Positions 43,405 to 54,778 are shown, counted from the first letter of the stretch. The stretch: DNA of 64,000 bases from Hyaloperonospora brassicae (GCA_947650285.1 CANTFL010001416.1:124001-188000), one strand, 5' to 3'. Program-made: numbers and translations. The notes: generated by a model from the letters alone, not told the origin.

Positions 43405-46400
43405 TCCAGCAACCTCAAGAGAATTTGCAAACCTCTTGACGAAAGTTGCTCCAGATACACAATCATTGTGTGTCTCTGCACCTGGTGATGACGTTTCGCT
43501 CATCACCTTGAAGTTGGAAGCGACAAATGACTTGTCGCTTCGTGCCCTAGTAGACTGTGGGGCGTCGAACAACTTTGTTCGTCGCCAGTCACTAGAGGGT
43601 CGTAGGCTCAAGTTCGTTGAGCGCGACATTCCCCCTCACAAGGATGACGGTGCGCCTTGCAACAGGCGCATCGATAACCGTTGAGAAACGTGTAGTAGGA
43701 ATCCACTACACGTTAGAGGGCGAGCAGTACGATGATGATTTCATCGTACTAGATCTGGATGACAAATTTGATGTCATCCTGGGATTACCTTGGCTCAGAA
43801 AATACGAGCCAAGGGTGAGCTGGCAGCATCGATCCGTGAAGATGCCTGCTGCTTGTTCATCAGATGGCCATCTGATGAACATCTTGGAGCGTCCACAAGC
43901 GTGTGGATGTTCTGCGAGTGAGTGCGATGGCCTCACTTGCGGTACGGTCGTTAGCACGACTGCACAAGGTCACAGTGTAGTTGATCACTACACTGTGGAG
44001 CAAGCTCCCGGCGGCTGTACAGAAGTACAGGCTGCGCCGAAGGTCCACCACTCGAATAAGTCGAGTGGACCGGGACATGGATGCATGCCTAGCGGGCAGC
44101 ATCTTAGAAGAAAGAAATCTGTTGCCCCCAAGGGGCAACATGAAAATCCTAGGTCGACTGGAGAGTCGACCGTAGAGGATCGGTTCCTGACTGTGGTCGC
44201 ACAGCCACAGTCGGAAGACGTCGAGGGAATAAGTCCCCACGTACTTGAGGAAGGAGTTCCTCAAGAGTTGCTTGCTGAGGGATCAGGCCCTCAGCAACCT
44301 GTGGAAGCAAGATCCCAGGAAGAAACCGAGACGTTGAACGTCTTGGTTAATGACGGATCAAGCGTAGGCGCTTATACGCTTGATCTGATTGTGCCTCCGA
44401 AGTTGACTTCGGAGATAACTCAGTTGCCAACGCTAGAACCGAAACGGTTCTTGCGTGATCTGCGTAGTGGCAAAGTCAAGCAGATCTGCGTACTCGTCAC
44501 AGAGGACGAGTATGTGACCGACATTCGGTCGGCAACAGTATTTGCTGAGAACGAACGGGTTCTCAGCAGCTCATCGATGGACGAAAGTGTCCTCGATGAG
44601 AAGACTCGGATTGAGCGATACGCGTCCCAATCCTGGGAGTCACTTCAGGCAAATCCTTTGTATAAGGATTTGATCGAATTCAGGGATGTGTTCCCTGAAT
44701 CCGTACCTTGCGAGTTGCCTAAGGACAAAGGCACTCGACACGAGATCGAGCTCAAACCGGGCTCGAAATACTGTGTCATGAAGCAGTGGCCACTGCCTCG
44801 TGAACAAGTGATAGCGATCGACAAGTTCTTTGCCGATCGCTTAGCAGCGGGCCATGTGAGGGAATCAACATCCCCTTACAGCTCTCCGACCTTCTGTGTG
44901 CGAAAGGCCACAGGAGGGTGGCGGATAGTGCACGCATTCAACAAGTTGAATGCTGCAACGGTACCGGCTCAGACGCCGATACCGAGGAAGGACGTAATCA
45001 TAGATGGTATGTCAAAGAGTACCATCTTTTCGTCCATGGATCTGATGGATGGATTCTATCAGATCCTGATGCGTGAACGGGACGTCCCGTTCACAGCAGT
45101 GAGTACCCCCAGCGGGATGCTGTGGGAGTGGCTAGTGATGCCACAGGGGCTGAGTAATGCCCCTGCAACATTCAACAGATGTGTAACAAATCTGTTGAGA
45201 CCGGTGCGAGACTTCGCACCGAGTTACTTCGACGATGTGTTCGTCCATAGCCGGGCTATGGACGGGAAGACGGACGTTGAAGTTCACAGAACTCACGTTC
45301 GTCAGGTTCTTCAACTTATGCGCAAGCATAAGTTGTACGCCAACCTCAAGAAGTGTATATTCGCGGCTAGCGAGATACCACTTCTTGGGTGCATCGTGGG
45401 GAAACACGGCGTACGCCCTGATCCCGAAAAGATCAAGGCGATCACCGACTGGCCAGTGCCAGTCGATGTCAAGGGACTTCGAAAGTTCCTTGGTCTTGCG
45501 GCGTACTTGCACAAGTACTCGCGCAACTACGCCGAGATGACGGTACATCTTTCTTGCTTGCTCAAGAAAAATGTCAAGTGGTCATGGAACGCTGAGTGCC
45601 AGCGTTCCTTTGAAGGTATCAAGCAAAGCTTGATGCAATCGCCGATCTTGGCGATTGCAGATCAGGACAGACCATTTCATGTGGTCTGTGACGCCAGTGA
45701 TTTCGCAATCGGCTGTGCGTTAATGCAGTTCGATGCAGATGGCGCGGAGCGCGTCATCTGTTATCAATCGCGTCAGCTGCAAGCAGCTGAGCGTAATTAC
45801 CCAGTGCATGACAAGGAACTCCTTGCCATGAAATACGCACTGGCTAAATTTCGCGTCTATCTCTTGGGAGATAGACCGTTTGTAGTCTACACGGACCATG
45901 CGTCATTACGCACGGCCGTAAACAGCCCACACCTCTCGCAAAGAATGGCGAGGTGGCTGTCTTTCTTCGCGGAGTATAACTTCTCCGTGGAGTATAAACC
46001 GGGACGACTCAATGTCGTCGCGGATGCTCTTTCGCGCCGGCCCGATTTCGAGCCGGACGCGCAATCCAACAGTGAGGACAAGCCCACTGTTGCGACACTG
46101 TCAGTCAGTGTCCCGTCGTCAAGTTTACTTGACGACGTACGAAAGGCATACGCGGAAGATAAGGATCTTCTGCGATTGATGGATCATCTGGTGAATCCAT
46201 CCAGTAAATCCATGAGGGATTTACCGGCTTTGTACCGATCCTCATCGGATCGGTATAGTACACGCAACGGATTGCTGTACTATACTGCTGTTGCCGACGA
46301 CACGCCTCGTGTCGTCGTACCCGCTCATCATGATTTGCGATTGCGCATCATGTATGAGTGTCACGATGCCCCAACAAGCGGCCATCGTGGTAGAGAAAAG

Positions 46401-48280
46401 ACTTACCTCACGGTAAGTCGCGACTTTTACTGGCCCCGCCAGTATCAGTTTGTTCGCAAGTACATCCGTGCTTGCGAAGTATGTCAACGGGTGAAGCCTA
46501 GTCCTTCATCCCGTGCGCCATTGCAGCCTCTGCCTGTTCCGACAGAGTGCTGGCAGTCCGTTTCAATGGACTTCGTCTTCGGGTTTCCCGAAGACGCTCA
46601 CAAGAATAATGGTATTCTTGTGTTTGTGGACCGATTCAGCAAGATGGTCCATCTTGCTGCTGTCCCTGAGTCAATCAAGGCTCAAGGTTGTGCTCGTGTC
46701 TTTCTAGACACGGTCTTTAGACTCCACGGGTTACCCCGTGAACTCGTATCCGACCGTGACCCTCGGTTCACGGCGGAATTTTGGCAAACCGTGTTCCGTA
46801 CTCTCGGAACACGATTGAAGATGTCCACTTCTGACCATCCAGAAACAGATGGTCAGACGGAACGTGCGAACCGTGTCCTCGAAGAGATTCTTCGAGGATA
46901 TGTCCACTCGTTTCCGAGTTGGAGCGAATTCCTACCCATGGTGGAATTCGCCATCAATAATTCGGTGCATGCTTCAACACAGCACACACCGTTTTACGTG
47001 AATGGCCTACGCCATCCACGTGTGCCCACCCTTCTAGAGTGTGACTCTTGGATAAGGGGGGAGGGACTCGCTCGAGCAAAAACCGTTTTGGCTCTTGCTC
47101 ATCACGTGTCGACGCAAACGTCGTCACGTATGATGCCGATGTCGATCAAGTCGACATCGATGAAGAAGATCATCTCAATAATAGCGAAGACGCTATTATT
47201 GATTCGGATGATGATGACGATGCTGGTATATTCAGCATCGTCAACGATTATGCCAGCGAGGAAGAAGACAACCTCGCTGAAGAAGAGAGCAATCTCTTAG
47301 CAGTGCGCACGAAGCGCACTGCTAGACAAAACAAAGAGTCAGCAGAGAACTTCCTGCTGACTCGAGAAGCGGTAGTCCGTTTCGTTCAGGACTCCATCGC
47401 AAATGCGGTGGACCGTCAGAAACGGAACGCAGACAAGAATGGAAGAGCAAATGTTCTTTCATTTAAGGTTAATGACCTAGTACTACTGTCAACGGTAAAC
47501 CTACCTGGACATGCAGTCACTAGTGTCGGCAGTAGTAAACTACTGCCGAAATACATTGGGCCATTTCGAGTGTTGCATCGCAAGGGCAATGCATACACAC
47601 TCGAATTGCCACGTAGGATGCGCACGCATCCTACGTTTTACGTGGGGAGGCTTAGGTCGTACTGTCAGTACGAGCCTTCTTCTTCCGATGAAGATAGCCC
47701 CCACGTTCAAGAACATCCATCAAGTTCTTGCGTTCGCGCTCCAGACGATCCATCTGGTCGCGCAGATATGATACCTCGGTATTCAACCGAGTTATCTCTC
47801 CGCGAGCTGTCGCCAGCTCGCCGAAAAGGGAGCGGACATCCCGCTCGACCTGAAGCTGCGCCGTGGCATAATCGGCGCGATCCCTCGCCCGATCAGCCTC
47901 GTGATCCTTGCGGTTCTTCCGCACGGTGTCGGTCAAAGCGTAGCGTCGGTCGCGCTCGTGCTTCAAGTCATCGCGCAATTCATCGATTGCGCGATCCATC
48001 TCGTAAGGGTCGAGATGGTGGGCCTGGGGTTCTGGAGGAGTTCTTTCCTCCTCCACCACATCCTTTGGTGGATGCTCACGGTGATCAACGCTTTCTAGTG
48101 GAGCGTATCTTGAATCACCGTGACGATTCAGGATCAAGGACGAGCTACCTCGTCCAGTGGCGGGGGTATCCACCCTCTTGGAACAGCTGGGAGCCCCGCT
48201 CTCAGCTGTTGATGGATGTTGAAGGTCTCGTCCGCCAGTATGACGAGACCCATCCGATGAGTCCTGTGGCCCATCGGTAA
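43376..48280 (+). CDS. pol: Pol of the Gypsy chromovirus, two homopolymer frame breaks
   Basis: Protease [10 protein letters not shown] (Asp at 43553); RT with [11 protein letters not shown], the YFDD box at 45225-45236; RNase H with CDASDFAIG and YTDHASL; integrase with the HHCC zinc region 46326-46500 and D, D, E near 46568, 46753 and 46862 ([24 protein letters not shown]). Next comes an acidic insert ([14 protein letters not shown]), a [12 protein letters not shown] tail and a chromodomain at about 48081-48250 ([27 protein letters not shown]). Frames run -1 of gag, then shift at a C5 run near 43631-43635, then back at a G6 run near 47055-47061. One C fewer and one G more would restore one frame; the sister copy indeed has G7. 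Enzymatic motifs look intact. Confidence 0.92.
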
Positions 48281-49256
48281 ACACGCGCCCTAGGCGCTTG
48301 TAGACGGATTGCAAGTTTGCAATCGCGTCACGCATCTCCTCCGAGAGATGTGCCCTTCCCCAGGGCGAATTTAGGGAGTACACATCCCTATGTGCACGCT
48401 GCGAGTTGTCAACACAACTCGCACAAGGGTCTCCCCATGTGAGGCAAGGAATGCCTGCCTCACTCGATAAACAATGCAACCGGTACCTAGCACCGGTTGG
48501 CGTTCGCCGTTCGAACCTGAGGCGTGTTGCCTCAAGTTTCTTGAGCCACCCTTCTCGTCCAAAATTCTTTACGTTTTGGACGAACGCGTTCCACGCAGCC
48601 AAAAGCGATGTTTTGTCACGCTTTTGGTTGCTATTGTACCATCGATGTCTAAGGAAGACATCGAGATAAAAGTCTTCTTCAGCGCGAAAGTTCTTCGCGC
48701 TGGGACTCAAGCCGTGAAGCTCGGTTGCATCGAATAAGGGTATTCGATGGTGTTGGCCTGTCTCGTGAGACAGGCTATTGATGAGCCGTTCGGGCAAACG
48801 CCACGGCTTCAGCTCATCACGCTTCACAGTGGTACCTTTGTTGGTACCACGGCTGTCAGTATGACGATGGGTTGCACCATCGTCAAGTCGCTCGTGCGAA
48901 GGAGCACGAGCTGATTGCGGTGATGAGCAAACATACTCATCATCAGATTCGTCATCACTGCCGAACAGACTGTGATGCGAATCACGAGTCCGTTCGTTCG
49001 GCAGTGGCCTTGGCGAATACTGAGGCGTCGCCGGTGAGCGAGACGCCTCTGGAGCATTGCCCGAGTCAGACACGTCTGACTCGCCAGAGTAGATGACCTC
49101 CACATCGGGGTCATCGTACGCACGCGGCGTGATACCGCGTGCACCTGCAGCACCTGTTGCTGCAGGCGAAGAAGGGGCGACAGACGACGAAGCGTCTGCC
49201 GCAGAGGCTTGCACAGCACCAGGCTGTGTGGGTCTTGAGTCACCTCGCATAGACAT
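47652..49256 (-). CDS. Antisense ORF of the chromovirus, coiled-coil protein of unknown function
   Basis: 534 residues from ATG 49256, which is 130 bases inside the 3' LTR, so an antisense promoter in that LTR could drive it. Residues 1-147 are Ser/Ala/Pro-rich then acidic. 148-330 form the ordered core ([54 protein letters not shown]) with Cys 262, 271, 278 and 281 ([12 protein letters not shown]). 418-515 is a strongly charged coiled coil, and the end (HRKKKARTD) looks like a nuclear signal. It overlaps pol by 629 bases opposite the chromodomain and its linker. The sister copy keeps the same protein in pieces with mostly conservative replacements. Function unknown; a chance ORF of this length and conservation is unlikely. 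Confidence 0.75.
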   Translation of the reverse strand: MSMRGDSRPTQPGAVQASAADASSSVAPSSPAATGAAGARGITPRAYDDPDVEVIYSGESDVSDSGNAPEASRSPATPQYSPRPLPNERTRDSHHSLFGSDDESDDEYVCSSPQSARAPSHERLDDGATHRHTDSRGTNKGTTVKRDELKPWRLPERLINSLSHETGQHHRIPLFDATELHGLSPSAKNFRAEEDFYLDVFLRHRWYNSNQKRDKTSLLAAWNAFVQNVKNFGREGWLKKLEATRLRFERRTPTGARYRLHCLSSEAGIPCLTWGDPCASCVDNSQRAHRDVYSLNSPWGRAHLSEEMRDAIANLQSVYKRLGRVFTDGPQDSSDGSRHTGGRDLQHPSTAESGAPSCSKRVDTPATGRGSSSLILNRHGDSRYAPLESVDHREHPPKDVVEEERTPPEPQAHHLDPYEMDRAIDELRDDLKHERDRRYALTDTVRKNRKDHEADRARDRADYATAQLQVERDVRSLFGELATARGEITRLNTEVSYLRDQMDRLERERKNLMDVLERGGYLHRKKKARTDSTT

Positions 49257-49374
49257 GTTAGCTATGCGAGGTCAAGCGGAAAGTGAGTGGAACGGACCAA
49301 ACAAGTACTCCCTGTCCCAATGGTGGCCAACGGGTGGCCTCCATATTTCGATAGTCACACGGTGACTATCAGTT

Positions 49375-49382
49375 AAGGGGGG
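49375..49382 (+). other. Polypurine tract AAGGGGGG
   Basis: Purine run three bases before the 3' LTR, the expected plus-strand primer. It follows a GATAGTCA/TGACTATC hairpin (about 49350-49370). The sister copy has AAGGGAGGGG in the same place. Confidence 0.8.
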
Positions 49383-49385
49383 TGA

Positions 49386-49775
49386 TGTAACGGGGCAGCC
49401 CGTTACATAATATTGTCACTTAAGGAAAGTGACAATAAAGAATATAAAGATGGATATTCTTTAAACAATATCACCGAAGCGGTGATATTGAAGGGTCGAC
49501 CAGAAGGGTCTGTTCATTGGTTGATATCGTGATGATATCAACCCACCAATCGCCGCAAGACGCGCGCAATGAGTGGTGACGAGACGTCACCATACATGCA
49601 GTTATATTAGTATAATTGAATTAAGTCAAACGAAGAGACAGTAGTTTAAAGACTTAATTTATTAATATAACAGTTCTACTTTTACCCTACCTACGCTTCC
49701 TCGCTCGCCACGTGTACGTCCGTCGGGGCACCCAAATCCCTTGCGTTAAGTTACGCAAGGGTGTGCCCCGTTACA
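49386..49775 (+). repeat. 3' LTR of the Gypsy chromovirus
   Basis: Nearly identical to 41799-42186. The differences I see include ATAATATT for ATGATATT, one extra A in AATATAAAGATGG, CCGAAGCGG for CCAAAGTGG, and a small change at GACCAGAAGG. The third keeps the hairpin pairing by changing both arms. Followed by GTCAC and a C-rich run (49780-49797). Confidence 0.95.
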
Positions 49776-49930
49776 GTCACCCCCCCCTCCCCCCCCGATT
49801 AAAACAGGCGGAATTTGGGATGCACCAAGTAATTACGGGAAAAAGTCTGTTCATGAGATAAAAATCAAGCGAAAAGGCACTACGAGATGAAAAAATAAAG
49901 AAGGCATTGCAAGATTTACTCGGTAAAAAT
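49776..49930. other. Short spacer between the two Gypsy elements
   Basis: C-rich (two runs of seven to eight C) then A-rich, 155 bases, without similarity to either element that I can see. It is what remains of the site between the intact copy and the broken 5' edge of the second copy. Confidence 0.5.
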
Positions 49931-49938
49931 ACGTAATC

Positions 49939-52900
49939 ATAGATGGTACGTCAAAGAGTACCATCTTTTCGTCCATGGATCTGATGGACGGATTTTGTCA
50001 GATCCTCATGCGTGAACGGGATGTTACGTACACGGCAGTGAGCACCCCCAGCGGTATGTTGTGGGAGTGGCTAGTGATGCCACAGGGGCTGAGTAATGCC
50101 CCTGCAACATTCAATAAATGTGTTACAAATCTGTTGAGACCGGTGCGGGATTTCGCACCGAGTTATTTCGATGATGTGTTCGTCCATAGCCGGGCTATGG
50201 ACGGAAGGAGGGACGTTGAAGTCCACCGAACTCACGTCCGTAAGGTTCTTCAACTTATGCGCAAGCATAATCTGTATGCCAACCTCAAGAAGTGTATATT
50301 TGCGGCAAGCGAAATACCACTTCTTGGGTGCATCGTCGGCAAACTCGGCGTACGCCCTAATCCCAAAAAGATCAAGGCGATCACCGACTGGCCAGTTCCA
50401 GTCGATGTCAAGGGACTTCGTAAGCTCCTTGACTTAGCGGCGTACTTACTCAAGTGCTCGCGCAATTACGCCGAGATGACTGTTCATCTTTCTTGCTTGC
50501 TCAAGAAATATGTGAAGTGGTCATGGAGCGCTGACTGCCAGCGCTCATTTGAACGTACAAAGAAATGCTTGATGCAATCGCCCATCTTGGCGAATGCCGA
50601 CCAGGACAGACCGTTTCACGTGGTCTGTGACGCCAGCGATTTTGCTATCGGCTGTGCGTTGATGCAATACAACACAGACGGCGCAGAGCGCGTCGTCTGT
50701 TATCAATCGCGTCAGCTGCAACCAGCTGAACGCAATTACCCAGTGCATGACAAGGAACTACTTGCCATGAAGTATGCACTGGCTAAGTTCCACGTCTATC
50801 TCCTCCGATATAGACCGTTTGTTGTCTATACGGTCCATGCGTCACTACGCACGGCTGTAAACAGTCCACACCTCTCGCAAAGGATGGCGAGGTGGCTGTC
50901 TTTCTTCGCGGAGTATAACTTCTCCGTGGAGTACAAGCCAGGACGACTCAATGTCGTCACTGATGCGTTATCACGTCGGCCCGACTTCGAGCCAACGTCC
51001 CGAGTCAACAGTGAGGCCTTGCCCACTAATGCGACACTGTCCATCAGTGTGCCGTCGTCGCCTTTACTCGACGACGTGCGGAAAGCATACGCAGGAGACA
51101 CGAATCTCCTCCGTTTGATGGGTCATCTTGCGATCTCATCCCGGAAATCCTAGTCGGATTTGCCGGCTCTGTACCGTTCCTCTTTGGATCGGTACACGAC
51201 TCGCAATGGCCTGCTGTACTATACAGCAGTTGCCGACGACACGCCTCGTGTCGTCGTTCCCGATCATGATGACTTGCGATTACGCATCATGTTCGAATGT
51301 CACGATGCGCCGTCTGGCGGGCACCGTGGAAGAGAAAAGAATTACCTCACGGTCAGTCGTGACTTTTACTGGACCCTCCAGTATCAGTTTGTCCGCAAGT
51401 ACATTCGTTCTTGCGAAGTCTGTCAACGAGTTAAGCCTAGCCCTTCATCCCGTGCGCCACTACAACCTCTGCCGGTCCCATCAGAGTGTTGGGAGTCCGT
51501 TTCCAAGGACTTTGTCTTCGGGTTCCCCGAAGACTCTTATAAGAATAATGGTATTTTTGTGTTTGTGTATCGATTCAGCAAGATGATGCATCTTGCTGCA
51601 GTCTCTGAATCGATCACTGCACACGGCTGTGCGCGTGTCTTCATCGACACAGTGTTTCGACTTCACGGATTACCCCGTGAACTCGTGCCCGACCGTGACC
51701 CTCGCTTCACGGCGAAGTTTTGGCAATCCGTGTTCCATTCACTCGGAACACGACTAAAGATGTTCACATCTGACCATCCCTAAACAGATGGTCAGGCGGA
51801 ACGTGCAAATCGTGTCCTCGAAGAGAATTCTTCAAATATACGTCCACCCCTTTTCGAGTTGGAGTGAGTTCTTGCCGATGGTCGAATTTGCCATCAACAA
51901 TTCGGTGCATGCTTCAACACAGCACACACCGTTTTACGTGAATGGCCTACGCCATCCACGTGTGCCCACCCTTCTAGAGTGTGACTCTTGGATAAGGGGG
52001 GGAGGGACTCGCTCGAGCAAAAACCGTTTTGGCTCTTGCTCATCACGTGTCGACGCAAACGTCGTCACGTATGATGCCGATGTCGATCAAGTCGACATCG
52101 ATGAAGAAGATCATCTCAATAATAGCGAAGACGCTATTATTGATTCGGATGATGATGACGATGCTGGTATATTCAGCATCGTCAACGATTATGCCAGCGA
52201 GGAAGAAGACAACCTCGCTATAGAAGATAATAACCTCTCAGCAGTGCGCACGAAGCGCACTGAAATACAAAACAACGAGTCAGCAAAGAACTTCCTGCTG
52301 ACTCGAGAGGCGGTAGTCCGTTTCGTTCAGGACTCCATCGCAAATGCGGTGGACCGCCAGAAACGGAACGCAGACAAGAATGGAAGAGCAAATTTTATTT
52401 CATTTATAGTTAATGACCTAGTACTACTGTCTACGGTAAACTTACCTGGACATGCAGCCACTAGTGTCGGCAGTAGTAAACCACTGCCGAAATACGTTGG
52501 GCCATTTCGAGTGTTGCATTGCAAGGGCAATGCATACTCGATCGAATTGCCACGTAGGATGCGCACGCATCCTTCGTTTTATGTTGGTCGTCTCCGCCCG
52601 TACCATCAGTACGAGGCCTCTTGCGAGAACGGAGATAACCGGCGCGCTCAAGAATCCCCAACTGATTCTTGTGATCACGGACCAAACACTGAAGTTGTTC
52701 CTTCGTCGAAAGGGGTTGTTCCTTCGTCGAAAGGAGTTGGTCCTTCGTCGATGCGGCCTCGCGACTAGCCGTCTTTAGCTCGTCGCACAAACGACGCCTC
52801 TCGCGTTCACTCTCAAGCTGAGAGAACGCAAATTCCGATCGGTCCTTCTCCCGATCGGCATGAAGACGTCGCACGTCCGACTGCAAGGCGTGCCGTCGGT

Positions 52901-53158
52901 TGTATTCATGCTCGACGTCCGCCCTCAACTCGGTCAGGTAACGCCAATGGTTACCTAAAGTCTCCTGCAGGCCCGGCGGTTGAGCCGGATCTTGTCCATC
53001 GACCGCCACCGAAACCACTGGTAGATTCCCACGGTGGTCAGCGCTTTCTTGTGGAGCGTATATTGAACCACCGTGGCGGTTCAGAATCAAGGACGAGTTA
53101 CCTCGTCCGGTGGCGTGGGTACCCACCTTCCTTTGACAGCTGGAAACCTCGTTCTTAG
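49939..53158 (+). pseudogene. Decayed pol of the second Gypsy copy
   Basis: RT from the MDLMDGF segment with YFDD retained, then RNase H (YTDHASL has become YTVHASL, losing the second-sphere Asp). An in-frame TAG at 51151-51153 breaks the frame after the RNase H/linker region. The integrase resumes in the same frame and ends at TAA 51781 in place of PETDGQTE. A further frame (51788-52768) carries the acidic insert and ends at a stop before the chromodomain, whose remains ([18 protein letters not shown]) lie at about 53040-53140. Confidence 0.9.
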
Positions 53159-54202
53159 CTGATGGCTGACGTTGAAGGTATCGTTTACCTTATGACGAGG
53201 CTCATCCGATTGGTCTCAGGGTCCATCAGTAAACACGCGCTTTAGGCGCTTGTAGACAGATTCCAAGTTTTCAATCGCGTCCCGCATCTCATGCGAGATG
53301 TGAGCCCTTCCCCAGGGCGAACTTAGGGAATTCACGTCCCTATGTGCACGTTGCGAGTTGTCGGCACAGCTCGCACAAGGATCACCCCAAGTGAGGCATG
53401 GAATGCCGGCCTCGCTTGACAAACAATGCAAACGTTACGTTGCACCGGTTGTCGTTCGCTTTTCAAACTTGATGCGTATCGCCTCAAGCTTCTTAAGCCA
53501 CCCTTCTCGTCCAAAATTCTTGACATTTTGGACGAAGGCGTTCCACGCTGCCAAAAGCGAGTTCTTGTCACGCTTTTGGTTGCCTTTGTACCATCGATGC
53601 CTAAAGAAGGCATCAATATAAAAGTCTTCTTCAGCGCGAAAGTTTCTCGCGCTGGGACTTAAGCCATGAAGCTCAGTTGCATCGAATAAAGGAATTCGAT
53701 GGTGCTGGCTTGTCTCGTGAGACAGGATATCGATGAAGTGGTCGGGCAAGCGCCACGGATTGAGTTCACCACGCTTCAATGTGTTATCTGTTTCGGTACC
53801 AAGGCTTTTAGAATGACGACGGCTCTCGCCATCGTCATCACGCTCTTGCCGGAAAGCACGATTTGATGCTGGTGAGGCATAGTATTCCTCACCATAGAAC
53901 TCATCATCACTGCCGAGCACACTATGTTGCATTTCACGAGTCCGCTCGTTCGACAGTGCTCTTGACGAACGATGAAGTACAGACGGTGATCAGGATGCCT
54001 CTGGAACGTTGCGCGAGTCAGGCACGTCTGACTCGCCAGAGTTGATGACCTTATTGTCAAGGTCATCATGTGCACGTGGTGCGATACCGCGTGCGTCTGC
54101 AGCACCTTCTGCTGCATAAGGAGAATAAGCAGCAGACGAAGAATTTTCTGCTGCAGAGGAGGGCACAGCAGCAGGCTGTGTGGTCTTCGAATCACCTCGC
54201 AT
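52461..54202 (-). pseudogene. Decayed antisense ORF of the second Gypsy copy
   Basis: Counterpart of the 534-residue antisense protein in four pieces: 54202-53990 (MRGDSKTTQPAAVPSS.., ending in a stop), 53932-53435 (WRLPDHFIDILSHET.., EEDFYIDAFFRHRWY), 53431-53216 ([18 protein letters not shown]) and 53126-52461 (coiled coil with a triplicated STKEQ-type unit near 52680-52750). Replacements are mainly K/R, L/I, V/A, L/F and N/K. The four Cys of the core are kept. Confidence 0.8.
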
Positions 54203-54341
54203 GAACATGTTAACTATGCGAGGCAGGGTCAGGAGTGAATGGTTCTGACCAAGCAAGTGCTCCCTATCTCACTGGTGTCCAACGGGTGGCCACCAAGTTT
54301 TCGATATTTTACACAGTAACTATCAGATAAGGGAGGGGTGA

Positions 54342-54778
54342 TGTAACGGGGTAGCCCGTTACATGAAATTGTCATTGAAACAATTTGACAATAAAGAATA
54401 TTACGTCGAATATTCTTTTAACAATATTACAGACATGGTGATATTGTTGAGATGACCGAAGGGTCTACTCATTGGCTGTATCGTGATGATATCAACCCAC
54501 CAATCGCTGCTAGACGCGCACAATGGGTGTTGAGTAGACGTCATCATACATTTATTTATATTGGTATAATTAAGTCAGGACAACAGAGATTCAAGAAGTT
54601 ATAGGACTTAATTTTATTAATACAGTTTTACTTTTACCAGAGACTAGCCTGACTACTTAGTCTCCTTTACTTCCTCTGTGTTCCTTCAACACCTATCAGG
54701 GCACTGTCTACCACTGTTGTCAGTGGAAGTATACTCCGCACTGGTCAACCAGTACGTAGTCAACAGTGCCCCGTTACA
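54342..54778 (+). repeat. 3' LTR of the second Gypsy copy
   Basis: 437 bases, TGTAACGGGG to CCCCGTTACA, with an AAGGGAGGGG tract just upstream. It is about 48 bases longer than the LTRs of the intact element and closer to the LTR remnants at 1-322 and 642-1082, so it marks a related subfamily. Confidence 0.93.

Larger units (their letters stand above)
41799..49775 (+). mobile_element. Nearly intact Gypsy chromovirus with an antisense ORF
   Basis: LTRs 41799-42186 and 49386-49775 differ at only about six places, so insertion is recent. GTCAC flanks both ends (41794-41798, 49776-49780). Internal order: TGGTAGCA primer site, gag, -1 frameshift site, protease, RT, RNase H, integrase, chromodomain, then a long antisense ORF, a purine tract and the 3' LTR. 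RT before integrase plus a C-terminal chromodomain places it in the chromovirus branch of Gypsy/Metaviridae. Two one-base homopolymer changes interrupt pol. Densely spaced short inverted repeats run through the whole element. Confidence 0.95.
49931..54778 (+). mobile_element. 5'-truncated, decayed relative of the Gypsy chromovirus
   Basis: Begins abruptly within RT (ACGTAATCATAGATGG, matching 44993 of the intact copy) and runs through RNase H, integrase, chromodomain and the antisense-ORF region to its own 3' LTR (54342-54778). The 5' LTR, gag and protease are missing. It is clearly diverged from the intact copy over most of its length, yet identical over one 320-base tract. Confidence 0.92.

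Noticed and set aside
47048..47300. Integrase frame 0 continuing past the G run as a real C-terminus
   Set aside because: The alternative frame encodes the acidic insert and chromodomain, and the sister copy with one more G reads directly into it.
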